Shown here: piece after piece, positions 18,930-28,094 of the stretch | Position numbering within the stretch: the stretch's first letter is position 1 | How the letters are laid out: each line of letters begins with the position of its first letter | Assembly: GCF_018141405.1 (NCBI RefSeq) | Contig: NZ_CP058648.1 | Coordinates: forward strand, 945,001 to 1,009,000 | Source of the DNA: Serpentinicella alkaliphila | GTDB lineage: Bacteria; Bacillota; Clostridia; Peptostreptococcales; Natronincolaceae | Direction: 5' to 3' | DNA length: 64,000 bases | Notes under the pieces: model-generated | Told to the model about the DNA's origin: nothing | What the model saw: the letters and a program-made list of their open reading frames with translations, nothing else | Databases searched by the model: none | Position numbers and translations under genes: made by a program

Positions 18930-19529
18930 TCATTGAACACTGTAATGGAAGAACATCTTTTTATTTAAATTCCAGAGGGAGAATGTTATAGCATCACTGA
19001 TTGTGTCTGCCATTTTTATGACTAAGCTCAGTCTAGTGCTCTGTAATACCATGTATTGCATGTAGCCTCCTATATTAACGATTCCAGTAATATGTAAGTC
19101 TCCTATGGATGGGAGCTGTTTATTAACTCCCGTTCCTGGTTTTAATGGGCCAAGTCCTATATTAATACAGCCTATTCTATCTACACTACCTAAGCAAGCG
19201 TCTATTGCTATTATAAAAGGAGATTCGCAGCTGCTTTTTATATTAGATATAGTTTCTTCTAGGTTTTTGGCATGAACAGGTTCATCTAAAGTTCCAAAAA
19301 CATAGGTATTTGAGTATTTACTCAAAGAGCTTTTAATTTTATAGCCTATTAGTGGACCAAGGGAATCTCCGGTAGACCTATCAGTACCAATACATAAAAA
19401 TACTAAGGATTTATATTGTTTATTATAATATGATTCTATGTATTGAGTCACTAAACTACTGAAATCATAATGGGGCATAGAATCATTAATACTTACAGAG
19501 TTAGAAGTTTTTGGGCAGACTAAGGACAT
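18930..19529 (-). CDS. yyaC: Spore protease-like protein YyaC
   Basis: Member of the YyaC family, structurally related to the GPR spore protease and hydrogenase maturation proteases; expressed during sporulation in Bacillus. The 199 aa show LCIGTDRSTGDSLGPLIGYKI (near residue 45), GTLDEPVHAKNLEETI (near 80), AIDACLGSVDRIGCINIG (near 109) and KQLPSIGDLHITGIVN (near 137), the family core. The N-terminal 25 residues are not conserved. Oriented against its neighbours. Catalytic activity is unproven for the family. Confidence 0.88.
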   Translation of the reverse strand: MSLVCPKTSNSVSINDSMPHYDFSSLVTQYIESYYNKQYKSLVFLCIGTDRSTGDSLGPLIGYKIKSSLSKYSNTYVFGTLDEPVHAKNLEETISNIKSSCESPFIIAIDACLGSVDRIGCINIGLGPLKPGTGVNKQLPSIGDLHITGIVNIGGYMQYMVLQSTRLSLVIKMADTISDAITFSLWNLNKKMFFHYSVQ

Positions 19530-19679
19530 ATTAATTCCTCCTTACTAGTTTATTTGTTCAACTTAGTTTTACCTAAATTATATGCATTCATACGATATGT
19601 AATTAAAAAACCTTTATTTTAAAAATATGTATAACTATAAGTGGGATTTTAATATATTTATTTAGGGAGGAGGGGTAGA

Positions 19680-20747
19680 ATGAAAAAACAGATGTCAGGA
19701 ATAACTTTAGCAAGTATTTACATAGGAACAGTGATTGGAGCTGGGTTTGCTTCAGGACAAGAAATTATACAATTTTTTGTTAGATACGGGAAACTAAGTA
19801 TATTAGGAATATTTGTAGCAACAATTTTATTTTGTATATTAGGAGTGAAATTGCTACAAATAGTGTATTCAAAAAAGATTAATAGGCTTGAGGACTTTCT
19901 ATACTTATATTTCAAAAGAAAAACAATTATATTTATAAATATATGGTTAATAGGGCTATTATTTGTCACTTTCTTTATAATGTTAGCTGGCAGTGGAGCA
20001 ATTTTTAAAGAGTATTTTCAAATAGACCAATTATATGGAATAATTTTTATGGCATTTATTTGTTTTATTGTTTTAATTACTGGTGTTAATGGAATTGCAA
20101 AGGCTAATATTTTATTAATCCCTTTCTTAATAATAATTATTTGTTATATCGGAATTTATGTTGTATACAATAATACTTTTATTTTTAGTCAGTTGGCACC
20201 AGATAATATATTCAAAATTAGTGAATTTAGTTTAGATTTAAATAGCCTTATCTGGTTAGGTTCCGCTATACTATATGTAGCATTTAATAGTATTAGTGTA
20301 ATTGTTGTATTTTCATCTTTAAGGTCATTAATAGTTGAAAAAAAATGTGCAGTTTATGGCGGTGTTTTAGGGGGAGTAGGATTAGGTTTAATGGCACTTT
20401 TGATAAACTTAAGCCTTTTAATCTTATACAACGATATTGTTGGACTCGAAGTACCAATGATTGCGATTGCCAGCACTGTAGGATATGTTTCTAAGAGACT
20501 ATATAGTGTAGTTCTGTTAGTAGCAATGTTTACAACTGCAATAGCAAACGGATATGGCTGTGTTTTAAGAATAAGTAATTTATTAAAAATAAATGAGAAG
20601 ATTACAAGTTTACTAGTTTGTTGTATTTCAGTACCTATGGCAGCATTGGGGTTTAAGAGATTAGTTACATTTTTTTACCCTATATTTGGATATATAGGAG
20701 TATTATTTCTGGCAGCTTTAATAATAAAGGGTAAGAAGATGAATTAA
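19680..20747 (+). CDS. YkvI-family polytopic membrane protein
   Basis: Likely transporter of the amino acid-polyamine-cation type; the YkvI family has no proven substrate. The 355 aa contain about ten hydrophobic segments. The N-terminal ASIYIGTVIGAGFASGQEIIQFF resembles the unwound first helix of LeuT-fold transporters, where the G-A-G-F-A-S-G-Q motif is a family hallmark. RBS is GGGAGGAGGGG. It stands between the minus-strand yyaC and a membrane-anchored protein gene. Confidence 0.82.
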   Translation: MKKQMSGITLASIYIGTVIGAGFASGQEIIQFFVRYGKLSILGIFVATILFCILGVKLLQIVYSKKINRLEDFLYLYFKRKTIIFINIWLIGLLFVTFFIMLAGSGAIFKEYFQIDQLYGIIFMAFICFIVLITGVNGIAKANILLIPFLIIIICYIGIYVVYNNTFIFSQLAPDNIFKISEFSLDLNSLIWLGSAILYVAFNSISVIVVFSSLRSLIVEKKCAVYGGVLGGVGLGLMALLINLSLLILYNDIVGLEVPMIAIASTVGYVSKRLYSVVLLVAMFTTAIANGYGCVLRISNLLKINEKITSLLVCCISVPMAALGFKRLVTFFYPIFGYIGVLFLAALIIKGKKMN

Positions 20748-20817
20748 AGGAATACAAAGGATTTTTAAGCCCAGTGTTGAATATATATTTTATATTTTAT
20801 ATTTTACTATTTTAATT

Positions 20818-20833
20818 TGTTTCATATGAAACA
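20818..20833. promoter_or_regulatory. 16-bp perfect palindrome, parS-like
   Basis: TGTTTCATATGAAACA differs from the Spo0J site TGTTTCACGTGAAACA only at the two central bases. It lies 13 bp upstream of the start at 20846, abutting the AGGAGG site, so an operator role is equally possible. Confidence 0.4.
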
Positions 20834-20845
20834 GGAGGAAGTTTG

Positions 20846-21958
20846 ATGAACAAAAGACAAAGATTAATTATTTTTATGGGAATAGCTTTAATTCTAATTA
20901 TAATATTTGGAGTTATAGATAGAGGCAGTATAAAAGCATCATATTTTAAAGGGGAATTCGAAATAAGCATAATCGAAGAAAAGGTAAATCCATTTAAAAG
21001 CGAAATTAATAGAAAGTTCAAAGATGGCATTATTCAATTTACTGAAGGGGAACTAAGTTTTAATAATTACTTAGGTCAAAATATATGGAAGGTACAACTA
21101 GATGTTAGAAATCCACAAATAAATACTAGTATTGAAAGTATTTATATTTTTGACGAAAATATAAATCAATTAATTAAAATCGATAGTAATGGCAAGGTTG
21201 TATATAGATATACCTTAGAAGGGAAAATGAAAAGCTTTAATGTAGGCCAAAAATACGATATTGTTTTGATTTATGAAGAGTTAAATAACAAATCAAAGGT
21301 TGTAAATATAGTTGAAAAGAATGGAAGGAAAAGAAGTAGTATAGGTATACCTGAGGGGCATGTTTTAAATATGACACTTTCGGTGGAACATGACCTTTTA
21401 GCCTTAGGGGTATTGGACACAAGTAAAGAAGAAATAGCTAGCCATGTTTTACACTATAACTTAAGGGGAAATCTTTTAAACTCTACTAGCCTAGGAAATA
21501 TAGTTATATATAATATGTTTTTTGATAGAGAAGGTAAGCTTATAGTAATAAGTGATAAAAATATAACTGCCTTATTAAAGGAAAAAGCTAAATGGTCAGT
21601 AGACTTGCATTTGGTTAAGCTAATTAAAGAAATGGATAGCAGCTCTGTAGCTATATATGGACTTCAAAATCCTAATAAAGGCTTTATGAAAAAGGATGAT
21701 AATATTTTAATTATAGAGAACCATGGTAAAATTATAGAAACTGAAAATATATCTGAACAAATAGTTGGTATAGACAGCTTTGATCAGGAGTTAGTTGTAT
21801 ATTCCAAAAGAACAGTATATATTTTGGATAGCAATGGGAATATTGTTTTTAAGCAAAAATACAATAAAGATATAAATGAAGTGTATTTATTTGAAAAAGG
21901 GCATTTAATTGTAGTTACTAAAGAGAATATATATTTTAATAAACTCCAAAAGAAATAG
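20846..21958 (+). CDS. Membrane-anchored beta-propeller-like protein (DUF5711 type)
   Basis: A 370 aa protein with one N-terminal membrane segment (residues about 6-24) and an extracellular part with repeated short beta-rich units of the type IYIFDENINQLIKIDSNGKVVY and VYILDSNGNIVFKQKY. This looks like a WD/PQQ-type propeller. The family is found in spore-forming Clostridia and lacks a known function. ATG at 20846 is preferred to the TTG at 20843. It is followed 11 bp later by a CvpA-family gene, a frequent pairing that hints at a joint envelope or sporulation role, but this is inference. Confidence 0.7.
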   Translation: MNKRQRLIIFMGIALILIIIFGVIDRGSIKASYFKGEFEISIIEEKVNPFKSEINRKFKDGIIQFTEGELSFNNYLGQNIWKVQLDVRNPQINTSIESIYIFDENINQLIKIDSNGKVVYRYTLEGKMKSFNVGQKYDIVLIYEELNNKSKVVNIVEKNGRKRSSIGIPEGHVLNMTLSVEHDLLALGVLDTSKEEIASHVLHYNLRGNLLNSTSLGNIVIYNMFFDREGKLIVISDKNITALLKEKAKWSVDLHLVKLIKEMDSSSVAIYGLQNPNKGFMKKDDNILIIENHGKIIETENISEQIVGIDSFDQELVVYSKRTVYILDSNGNIVFKQKYNKDINEVYLFEKGHLIVVTKENIYFNKLQKK

Positions 21959-21969
21959 AGGGATATATT

Positions 21970-22692
21970 ATGGCATGGTTAGATCTATTAATAATTGTTC
22001 TGATTGTTTTAAGTGTAATTATTGGTTACAAAAGAGGATTAATTTTAACTTTATTTAGTATTGGGAGCTATATTGTAGCCTTTATGTTTTCTAGAAGATA
22101 TTATGCTAATCTTACTAATTGGATAAAAAATCAGTTTTTTATTACTAATAAAGTAAATGATTTAATAGGGTCACATGTTGAATTAAAAGTGCCAGAGACA
22201 AATATAGTCCCTTCTATTGAAGGAAATGCCCAAGGAATAGCAAATTTTATAAATCAAGATTCTATAAAAATGCCTGAGTTTATACAAAAGATATTAGTTA
22301 ATAATCTAGAGGTACAAACAATTGCACAACAGACAGTAGAGGGAATTAGAAACCAAATTATAGACACCATTGCAACTTTGTTTTTAAATGTTATCAGTAT
22401 CGTAGTTCTATTCTTTCTAATAAAATGGACAATTATCATTTTAGGGTTAGCAATTAATAAAGTTTTTGAGTTGCCAGTATTAGGTGCATTTAATCAGATG
22501 CTAGGTGGAGTTCTTGGAGGCATAAGAGGAATATTTTTAATTATAATTATGTTATTTATTTTAATTCCGATATCTATATCAAGTCCACAGGGGATAATCT
22601 CAATATCTATAGAGGAGTCATATCTTGTACAGTTTTTTCTAAATAACCTTGTTGGGTATCTACTTATAGGGATAGGGGCCATTATATTTTAA
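21970..22692 (+). CDS. CvpA family membrane protein
   Basis: CvpA proteins are four-helix membrane proteins of unsettled role, linked to colicin V production in E. coli. The 240 aa begin AWLDLLIIVLIVLSVIIGYKRGLI, which carries the family's D and YKRG features. A long hydrophilic loop follows (residues about 55-125), then three further membrane segments with GGVLGGIRGIFLI. RBS is GAGGG. Immediately downstream of the propeller protein, upstream of dnaX. Confidence 0.85.
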   Translation: MAWLDLLIIVLIVLSVIIGYKRGLILTLFSIGSYIVAFMFSRRYYANLTNWIKNQFFITNKVNDLIGSHVELKVPETNIVPSIEGNAQGIANFINQDSIKMPEFIQKILVNNLEVQTIAQQTVEGIRNQIIDTIATLFLNVISIVVLFFLIKWTIIILGLAINKVFELPVLGAFNQMLGGVLGGIRGIFLIIIMLFILIPISISSPQGIISISIEESYLVQFFLNNLVGYLLIGIGAIIF

Positions 22693-22757
22693 CTAAAAAA
22701 TTAAATAATATGATATAATATTATAACGTTCAAAACAATTTAGAATAGGTGATAATA

Positions 22758-24416
22758 GTGGGATATAAAGCTTTATATAGAAAATGGAGACCTAAAGTCT
22801 TTGAAGATGTGATAGGACAAGAACATATAGTTAAAACCCTAAAAAATCAAATATTAACTCAAAATATAGCACATGCATACCTTTTCTCAGGGACTAGGGG
22901 GACAGGGAAAACATCTACAGCTAAAATATTTGCTAGAGCTGTAAATTGTCTAAATCAATTAGATGCAAATCCGTGTAATGAATGTGAAGTTTGTAAAGAC
23001 ATATTAAACGAAAGTATTATGGATGTAATAGAAATAGATGCTGCATCTAATAACGGGGTAGATAATATACGTGAAATTCGAGAAAATGTTAAATATCCAC
23101 CTTCTAAAGGAAAGTATAAGGTTTATATAATTGATGAGGTACATATGCTAAGTACTGGTGCATTTAATGCCTTATTAAAAACTTTGGAAGAGCCACCAGC
23201 TCATGTTATATTTATTTTAGCTACTACAGAGATACAGAAGCTGCCCGCGACTATATTATCTCGTTGTCAGAAGTTTGATTTTAAGCCAGTTAAAACAAAG
23301 GACATGATAGAATTACTTAATAAAATTTGTAATTCTATGGATATAACTAGTGAGGAAGAGGCTCTAAGATTAATTGCTTTACATGCAGAGGGAGCTTTAA
23401 GAGATGCATTAAGTCTACTTGAACAATGTATATCCTTTGGCCAACATACATTAAATTATGAGGAAGTACTAGATGTTATTGGTGCTGTAAACCATAATGT
23501 TCTTATCAATCTAACAAGTGAATTAATAAATAAAAGAACTAGTGAAGCTTTATATAGTTTAGATAAAATGGTATTAGAAGGTAAAGATATACATCAATTA
23601 ATAAAAGATTTGATTCAACATTGTAGAAGCCTATTGTTAGCTAAATTAGAGGTAAAGATAGACGAAATGATACCCTTATCTTTGGAAACGATACAATTAA
23701 TAATAGACCAAAGCAAAACAGTTGAGGAGAATTGGGTCATTGCAGCTATTCATAGTCTATCTGATATCGAATCTAAGATGAAATATGCTTCAAATCCTAG
23801 AATACTATTTGAAATAGGTTTAGTTAGTCTTTGTAATAGACAGTTCGAGAATAGCCAAGAGGGGCTATTAGAGAGAATACAGCATTTAGAATCACAGATT
23901 AGTAAAGGTATAGTTAACGATGTTATTGTAAATGAGAGGACTTATGAGAGCCTAAATGAAATAAAATATGAAATAAAAAAAGAAGATAAAAACGAAACAA
24001 AAAATGAAAAAAATGAAGAAGTAAAGTATATTAATAGAGACATTTCTACTGATAATAAAAAATTACAGGAAAGAATAGAGGCGGAATGGCCAGCTATAAT
24101 TGATGTAATTAGAAAAGAGAAAAAGGCCACAGCTTCTTCATTAGCTTTACTTAAAGAAGGTATGCTAGCAGTTTTATCTAATAACCTTTTAGAGATATCT
24201 CTTAGTAAAGACATGGCAATGTTTAAAGAAAAGCTAGATAAAGATAAAGTAAAAAACTATATTAGCGGAGTTGTTGAAAGGCATATTGGACAACCAATGA
24301 AAATTGTCTTTGGTATTCAGGGTGAAAAAAGGGAAGAGAAGCAAGATGATGAAGAACTTGTTATTAAAAAGCTAAAATCAATTGTACCAGAAAGTATATT
24401 TGAAATTATAGAATAA
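22758..24416 (+). CDS. dnaX: DNA polymerase III subunits gamma/tau
   Basis: Clamp-loader ATPase that couples the polymerase to the helicase. The 552 aa (GTG start at 22758, giving the canonical GYKALYRKWRPKVFEDVIGQ) show Walker A GTRGTGKT at 45-52, four zinc cysteines around residues 64-79 (NCLNQLDANPCNECEVCK), Walker B YIIDEVHML and sensor 1 ATTEIQKLP. A Lys/Glu-rich linker (about 400-440) leads to the tau C-terminal domain. No evident slippage hairpin for a short gamma form. Starts the dnaX-ybaB-recR series, the standard Firmicute arrangement. Confidence 0.96.
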   Translation: MGYKALYRKWRPKVFEDVIGQEHIVKTLKNQILTQNIAHAYLFSGTRGTGKTSTAKIFARAVNCLNQLDANPCNECEVCKDILNESIMDVIEIDAASNNGVDNIREIRENVKYPPSKGKYKVYIIDEVHMLSTGAFNALLKTLEEPPAHVIFILATTEIQKLPATILSRCQKFDFKPVKTKDMIELLNKICNSMDITSEEEALRLIALHAEGALRDALSLLEQCISFGQHTLNYEEVLDVIGAVNHNVLINLTSELINKRTSEALYSLDKMVLEGKDIHQLIKDLIQHCRSLLLAKLEVKIDEMIPLSLETIQLIIDQSKTVEENWVIAAIHSLSDIESKMKYASNPRILFEIGLVSLCNRQFENSQEGLLERIQHLESQISKGIVNDVIVNERTYESLNEIKYEIKKEDKNETKNEKNEEVKYINRDISTDNKKLQERIEAEWPAIIDVIRKEKKATASSLALLKEGMLAVLSNNLLEISLSKDMAMFKEKLDKDKVKNYISGVVERHIGQPMKIVFGIQGEKREEKQDDEELVIKKLKSIVPESIFEIIE

Positions 24417-24504
24417 TGGATATGAATAAAATTTGTATGTTATAATAACAAATGAATAAAAATAGAAATAAATATAAGTGATTGAAATATAAGGAGGAAT
24501 TAAA

Positions 24505-24849
24505 ATGTCTAAAAGACCAGGTGGATTTGGTGGCGGAATGCCAAATATGAATAACATGATGAAGCAAGTTCAAAAGATGCAAAAACAAATGGAAGAAAAA
24601 CAAGCAGAGCTAGAAAACAAAATAGTTGAAGCAAGTGCCGGTGGTGGTGCGGTATTAGTAAAAGTAAGTGGTAAAAAAGAATTAAAAAGCATAGAATTAA
24701 AACCAGATGTTGTAGATCCAGATGATATTGAAATGCTTCAGGATTTAATAATAGCAGCAGTAAACGAAGCATTAAGATCTGCAGATGAAATGGCTAATAG
24801 AGAAATGTCACAAATTACAGGTAATATGAACATTCCAGGCTTATTTTAA
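24505..24849 (+). CDS. ybaB: Nucleoid-associated protein YbaB/EbfC
   Basis: DNA-binding dimer of unknown exact role, encoded between dnaX and recR. The 114 aa start [38 protein letters not shown], then [27 protein letters not shown], matching the family from end to end. RBS is AAGGAGG. The Gly/Met/Asn-rich N-terminal extension is common in Clostridia. Confidence 0.96.
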   Translation: MSKRPGGFGGGMPNMNNMMKQVQKMQKQMEEKQAELENKIVEASAGGGAVLVKVSGKKELKSIELKPDVVDPDDIEMLQDLIIAAVNEALRSADEMANREMSQITGNMNIPGLF

Positions 24850-24874
24850 TTGATGGAAAGGTGAGGGTAAAAAT

Positions 24875-25474
24875 ATGGAGTATTATTCTACGCCCATTGC
24901 AAAACTTATTGAGTCTTTTTCTAAACTTCCAGGCGTAGGAAGAAAAACAGCCCAGCGCCTAGCATTTCATGTTATTAGTATGAACATTGAAGATGTAAAA
25001 GATTTATCCGAGTCTATTTATAAAGCGAAGCAAAGTGTACGTTACTGCACTAAATGTTGTAATTTAACGGATAAAGACGTATGTAATATTTGTAGTGATA
25101 ACAAAAGAAATCCCCAGACTATATGTGTTGTTCAGGATCCTAGAGATGTTGTTGCAATGGAAAGAACAAGAGAGTTTAAAGGTGTATACCACGTTTTACA
25201 TGGAGCAATATCTCCTCTAGAAGGAGTAGGGCCTGAACAAATAAAAATAAAAGAGCTACTTATTAGAGTTAAGGATAATGATATAGAGGAAATAATATTA
25301 GCTACAAATCCTAATATTGAAGGTGAAGCAACTGCTATGTACATATCTAAAATTTTAAAGCCGATTGGAATAAAGGTAACTAGAATAGCTCACGGAATAC
25401 CAATAGGTGGAGATTTAGAATACACTGATGAAATAACGTTAACAAAGGCTTTAGAAGGAAGAAGAGAAGTATAG
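24875..25474 (+). CDS. recR: Recombination protein RecR
   Basis: Ring-forming DNA-binding protein acting with RecF and RecO in gap repair. The 199 aa contain the helix-hairpin-helix [15 protein letters not shown] (residues about 16-30), a four-cysteine zinc finger C-x2-C-x9-C-x2-C (near 57-72), and a TOPRIM domain with [14 protein letters not shown] and [15 protein letters not shown]. It ends [15 protein letters not shown], as the family does. Last gene of the dnaX-ybaB-recR unit and followed by a terminator. Confidence 0.97.
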   Translation: MEYYSTPIAKLIESFSKLPGVGRKTAQRLAFHVISMNIEDVKDLSESIYKAKQSVRYCTKCCNLTDKDVCNICSDNKRNPQTICVVQDPRDVVAMERTREFKGVYHVLHGAISPLEGVGPEQIKIKELLIRVKDNDIEEIILATNPNIEGEATAMYISKILKPIGIKVTRIAHGIPIGGDLEYTDEITLTKALEGRREV

Positions 25475-25525
25475 AAGTTTACCTAATTGTCCAATAATAG
25501 TACTTTAACAATCAAAACAAGTTCT

Positions 25526-25577
25526 AAAAGCAGGAGATAGCATGGATTAAATTCCAAAAACCTCCTGCTTTTTTATA
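25526..25577 (+). terminator. Terminator after recR
   Basis: AAAAGCAGGAG (25526-25536) pairs perfectly with CTCCTGCTTTT (25562-25572) and is followed by TTAT; the loop is long (25 nt). Confidence 0.8.
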
Positions 25578-25964
25578 GAATAAGCACAAGAAAACCTCCG
25601 TTGTTTACTCCGAGGATGAATTGTAGATTAGAGTGTTCGGTATCTATTTAAGATAGCTTCACAACTTTGGTTATAGGTTTTGTCAGAATAAAGGATATTA
25701 TAAAATCCATAGCCTATTGAAATAAAATTACATATAAGTTGAAAAATAAAGATTCCTGTTCCGTTATGCTGGTTATATTTAAAGCTTTTGGTGAATAAAT
25801 TAGTTGGATTTATTTTCTAATAATATACATACAATGTATTAAAGTAATTACTTAGGACTAAACATTAAAAAACCTCAAGATAAATTAATAAAATAACAAG
25901 TATAAATTTTATAAATACTGACCAGAATCAGTATATACATATATTTGTTTAGGGGGTTTTTTAA
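25578..25964. other. Intergenic region without recognisable content
   Basis: About 385 bp, A+T-rich, upstream of the DUF2508 gene. I looked for rRNA, tRNA and riboswitch cores and saw none. A promoter for the downstream gene is expected near 25890-25945 but no clear -35/-10 pair stands out. Confidence 0.4.
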
Positions 25965-26255
25965 GTGAGATTAGATAAAAATTTTTTAAGCATATCAAAT
26001 CTAGCTAATATATTTGAAGGAATTCATACAAAAGTAACAGATTTGTACGAAGATGATCGGGTACCAGAAAATGAATTAGTTGATATTGTGAAGCGGGCCC
26101 ATGATGAATGGAAGGAAGCAGAAAGACTTTTTCAAAATGTATCGGATCCAGACCTCGTTGACCATGCAATATTTAGAGTTGAAGCTGCTAAAGCGAGATA
26201 CATTTATTTAGTAAAGAAAGCAAAAGAAGAGGGCGCAAGAGCAAATTTTTATTAA
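25965..26255 (+). CDS. DUF2508 (YaaL-like) protein
   Basis: A small soluble protein (96 aa) of unknown function, usually found between recR and bofA in spore-formers, as here. It starts at GTG after AGGGGG. The second half, VDIVKRAHDEWKEAERLFQNVSDPDLVDHAIFRVEAAKARYIYLVKKAKEEG, is the conserved helical region, and the N-terminal 45 residues are less typical. It probably forms helices only; no catalytic residues are visible. Confidence 0.82.
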   Translation: MRLDKNFLSISNLANIFEGIHTKVTDLYEDDRVPENELVDIVKRAHDEWKEAERLFQNVSDPDLVDHAIFRVEAAKARYIYLVKKAKEEGARANFY

Positions 26256-26362
26256 TAAGTTATAATTTTCTAATATTAAATATATAATATTAAGGAGTAG
26301 TACATACTACTCCTAATAATATTTGTAAAATTAATAAATCTACAATCCATAGGGGGATTTAT

Positions 26363-26629
26363 ATGGGATTAGAATTATCGGTAATATTAGCATATGCAGT
26401 TGGTTTAATACTTCTGTATTTAATAGGATGGATTTTAGTTATTCCAATAAAAATAATAATTAGACTTATTTGGAATGGAATTATCGGGGGTATTATCCTA
26501 TTTGTATTTAACATCATAGGAGGCTTTTTTAATATATCGATTGTAATTAATCCATTAACTGCTCTAATTGCTGGCTTTCTCGGAGTCCCAGGTGTGATTT
26601 TATTGATTATATTTAATTATATGGTATAA
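26363..26629 (+). CDS. bofA: Pro-sigma-K processing inhibitor BofA family
   Basis: In Bacillus, BofA sits in the outer forespore membrane and blocks the SpoIVFB protease until the engulfed forespore signals. This 88 aa protein has three hydrophobic segments and the conserved C-terminal pattern INPLTALIAGFLGVPGVILLIIFNYMV. RBS is AGGGGG. It supports a sporulating host. Many Clostridia carry BofA without a clear SpoIVF system, so function is by family only. A terminator follows. Confidence 0.88.
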   Translation: MGLELSVILAYAVGLILLYLIGWILVIPIKIIIRLIWNGIIGGIILFVFNIIGGFFNISIVINPLTALIAGFLGVPGVILLIIFNYMV

Positions 26630-26649
26630 TTATTCATATAAATATTATT

Positions 26650-26678
26650 AGGATCGTTATTAACGGTCCTTTTTTTAA
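26650..26678 (+). terminator. Terminator after bofA
   Basis: AGGATCG (26650-26656) pairs with CGGTCCT (26664-26670) with one wobble, followed by seven Ts. Confidence 0.85.
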
Positions 26679-26715
26679 TCTAGCTTAAAATTATTTATTA
26701 TTGGGGTGTCAAATA

Positions 26716-27732
26716 ATGAAAATTGGTCTTAGGACTGTTAAAACTGGTATTGCAGTAAGTTTGAGTATGTTAATTTCAATTATTTTTAATGCGGGAAACC
26801 CCTTTTATGTAATAGTTGCAGCTATTATTGCAATGCAACCGACGGTATCAGATTCCTGGAAAATGGGTCTGAATAGAATATTAGGTACATTTGTAGGTGC
26901 AATTATAGGGGCTGCATTTGCATATACAATACCTGTAAATCCAGTTACTACAGGTATAGGTGTTATTGTACTAATATATATTTTGAACAGATTAAAATGG
27001 AGTGAGTCAATTGCTATCGGAACCGTAGTATTTATTGGTATATTTCTTAATGGAGGTACCAATCATTTAGAATATGCATTAGGTAGAATATTTGATACTA
27101 CCATTGGTATAGGAGTAGCAGTTGCAGTAAACTACTTAATATATCCTCCGACATATGATCGTAAAATGATAAGCGAAATTAATGGTGCGTCAAAATTCAT
27201 TTGGACTTATATATATAATATTTTTGAGGTTTATCTCGATCCCCAAGGAAATGACGTTGAAGGGTTAGATGATGAAATAAGGGGAATAGAATCAGTATTA
27301 AATGAGGCAAGAAAGTTCTTAGAATTACAAATAAAAGAAGAAAAGGTATTAATATATGGAAAGTATAAGTGTAATGACCTAGTGAGCTTTATAAACGGTG
27401 CCGAAGAGATATATCAAAATATATTAAATATTGATAGAATTTTTCAAACAGGCATTAAAACTGAAGTAATTAGCTTAATATATGAAGAATTTATGCAAAT
27501 TAAAGATATAATAAAAGTACTTAAAGAAAAGGAAACATTAATTTTAGGCTCAGCTAGTGAAACAAATGAGGAACTATATGAACTACTTCAACAAGTAAAT
27601 AAAGCAAAATCAGTTTTGAAATTTAGTGAAAAAATTAATGAATATCCTACTGATGATGTAGTTAAGATTTTAGTACTGTTATATAATTTAGAAGAAATCC
27701 TGAAAAAATTTAAGTTAATGAAAGGTTACTAA
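26716..27732 (+). CDS. Aromatic acid exporter / FUSC-like membrane protein
   Basis: Inner-membrane protein of the ArAE/FUSC (DUF939) group found in Firmicutes. The 338 aa have an N-terminal membrane domain of about six helices (KIGLRTVKTGIAVSLSMLISIIFN, then AAIIAMQPTVSDSWKMGLNRILGTFVGAIIGA) and a long helical cytosolic half (about 160-338) rich in Glu and Lys. The ATG at 26716 follows GGGGTG. Overlap of role with the neighbouring MazG-like gene is unclear; the substrate is unknown. Confidence 0.78.
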   Translation: MKIGLRTVKTGIAVSLSMLISIIFNAGNPFYVIVAAIIAMQPTVSDSWKMGLNRILGTFVGAIIGAAFAYTIPVNPVTTGIGVIVLIYILNRLKWSESIAIGTVVFIGIFLNGGTNHLEYALGRIFDTTIGIGVAVAVNYLIYPPTYDRKMISEINGASKFIWTYIYNIFEVYLDPQGNDVEGLDDEIRGIESVLNEARKFLELQIKEEKVLIYGKYKCNDLVSFINGAEEIYQNILNIDRIFQTGIKTEVISLIYEEFMQIKDIIKVLKEKETLILGSASETNEELYELLQQVNKAKSVLKFSEKINEYPTDDVVKILVLLYNLEEILKKFKLMKGY

Positions 27733-27744
27733 GGGGGAATGTAT

Positions 27745-28074
27745 ATGTTTGGGAACCAAAGAGATAATGTTGATATTGGAAAGAATTTAAAAATGATTGA
27801 ATTTTTGAAGTGCGAATTACTTAATAGCGTTGCTCTTCTTTTTCAAACTTTAAGCAAGGGAGTAAAGGAAGGACAGGAATTAATTATAGAATGTTTAGCA
27901 AACATTATTTTAGTTACATACTCTCTAGGTAGAAGATTAGGTATAGATTATGACATAATTGATAAAAAGGTACAAGATAAGGCAAAACTATATATATTAG
28001 AAGAACACCCCTTAGAGTCGTGGTATCAGGATTTATCAGGTTTAAATAAACATATTAAAGGTTATCGCAAATAA
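27745..28074 (+). CDS. MazG-like family protein
   Basis: Short all-helical protein of the MazG-like group seen in spore-formers near yybS. The 109 aa show LKCELLNSVALLFQTLSKG and IIECLANIILVTYSLGRRLGIDYDIIDKKVQDKA, in which an Asp near residue 75 and Glu near 55 are the sort of acidic residues used for metal in MazG pyrophosphohydrolases. The complete EExxE catalytic pattern is not evident, so enzymatic activity is doubtful. The start at 27745 avoids an ATG only 2 nt from AGGGGG. Confidence 0.65.
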   Translation: MFGNQRDNVDIGKNLKMIEFLKCELLNSVALLFQTLSKGVKEGQELIIECLANIILVTYSLGRRLGIDYDIIDKKVQDKAKLYILEEHPLESWYQDLSGLNKHIKGYRK

Positions 28075-28094
28075 ATTTTAGGAGTGAATATTTT

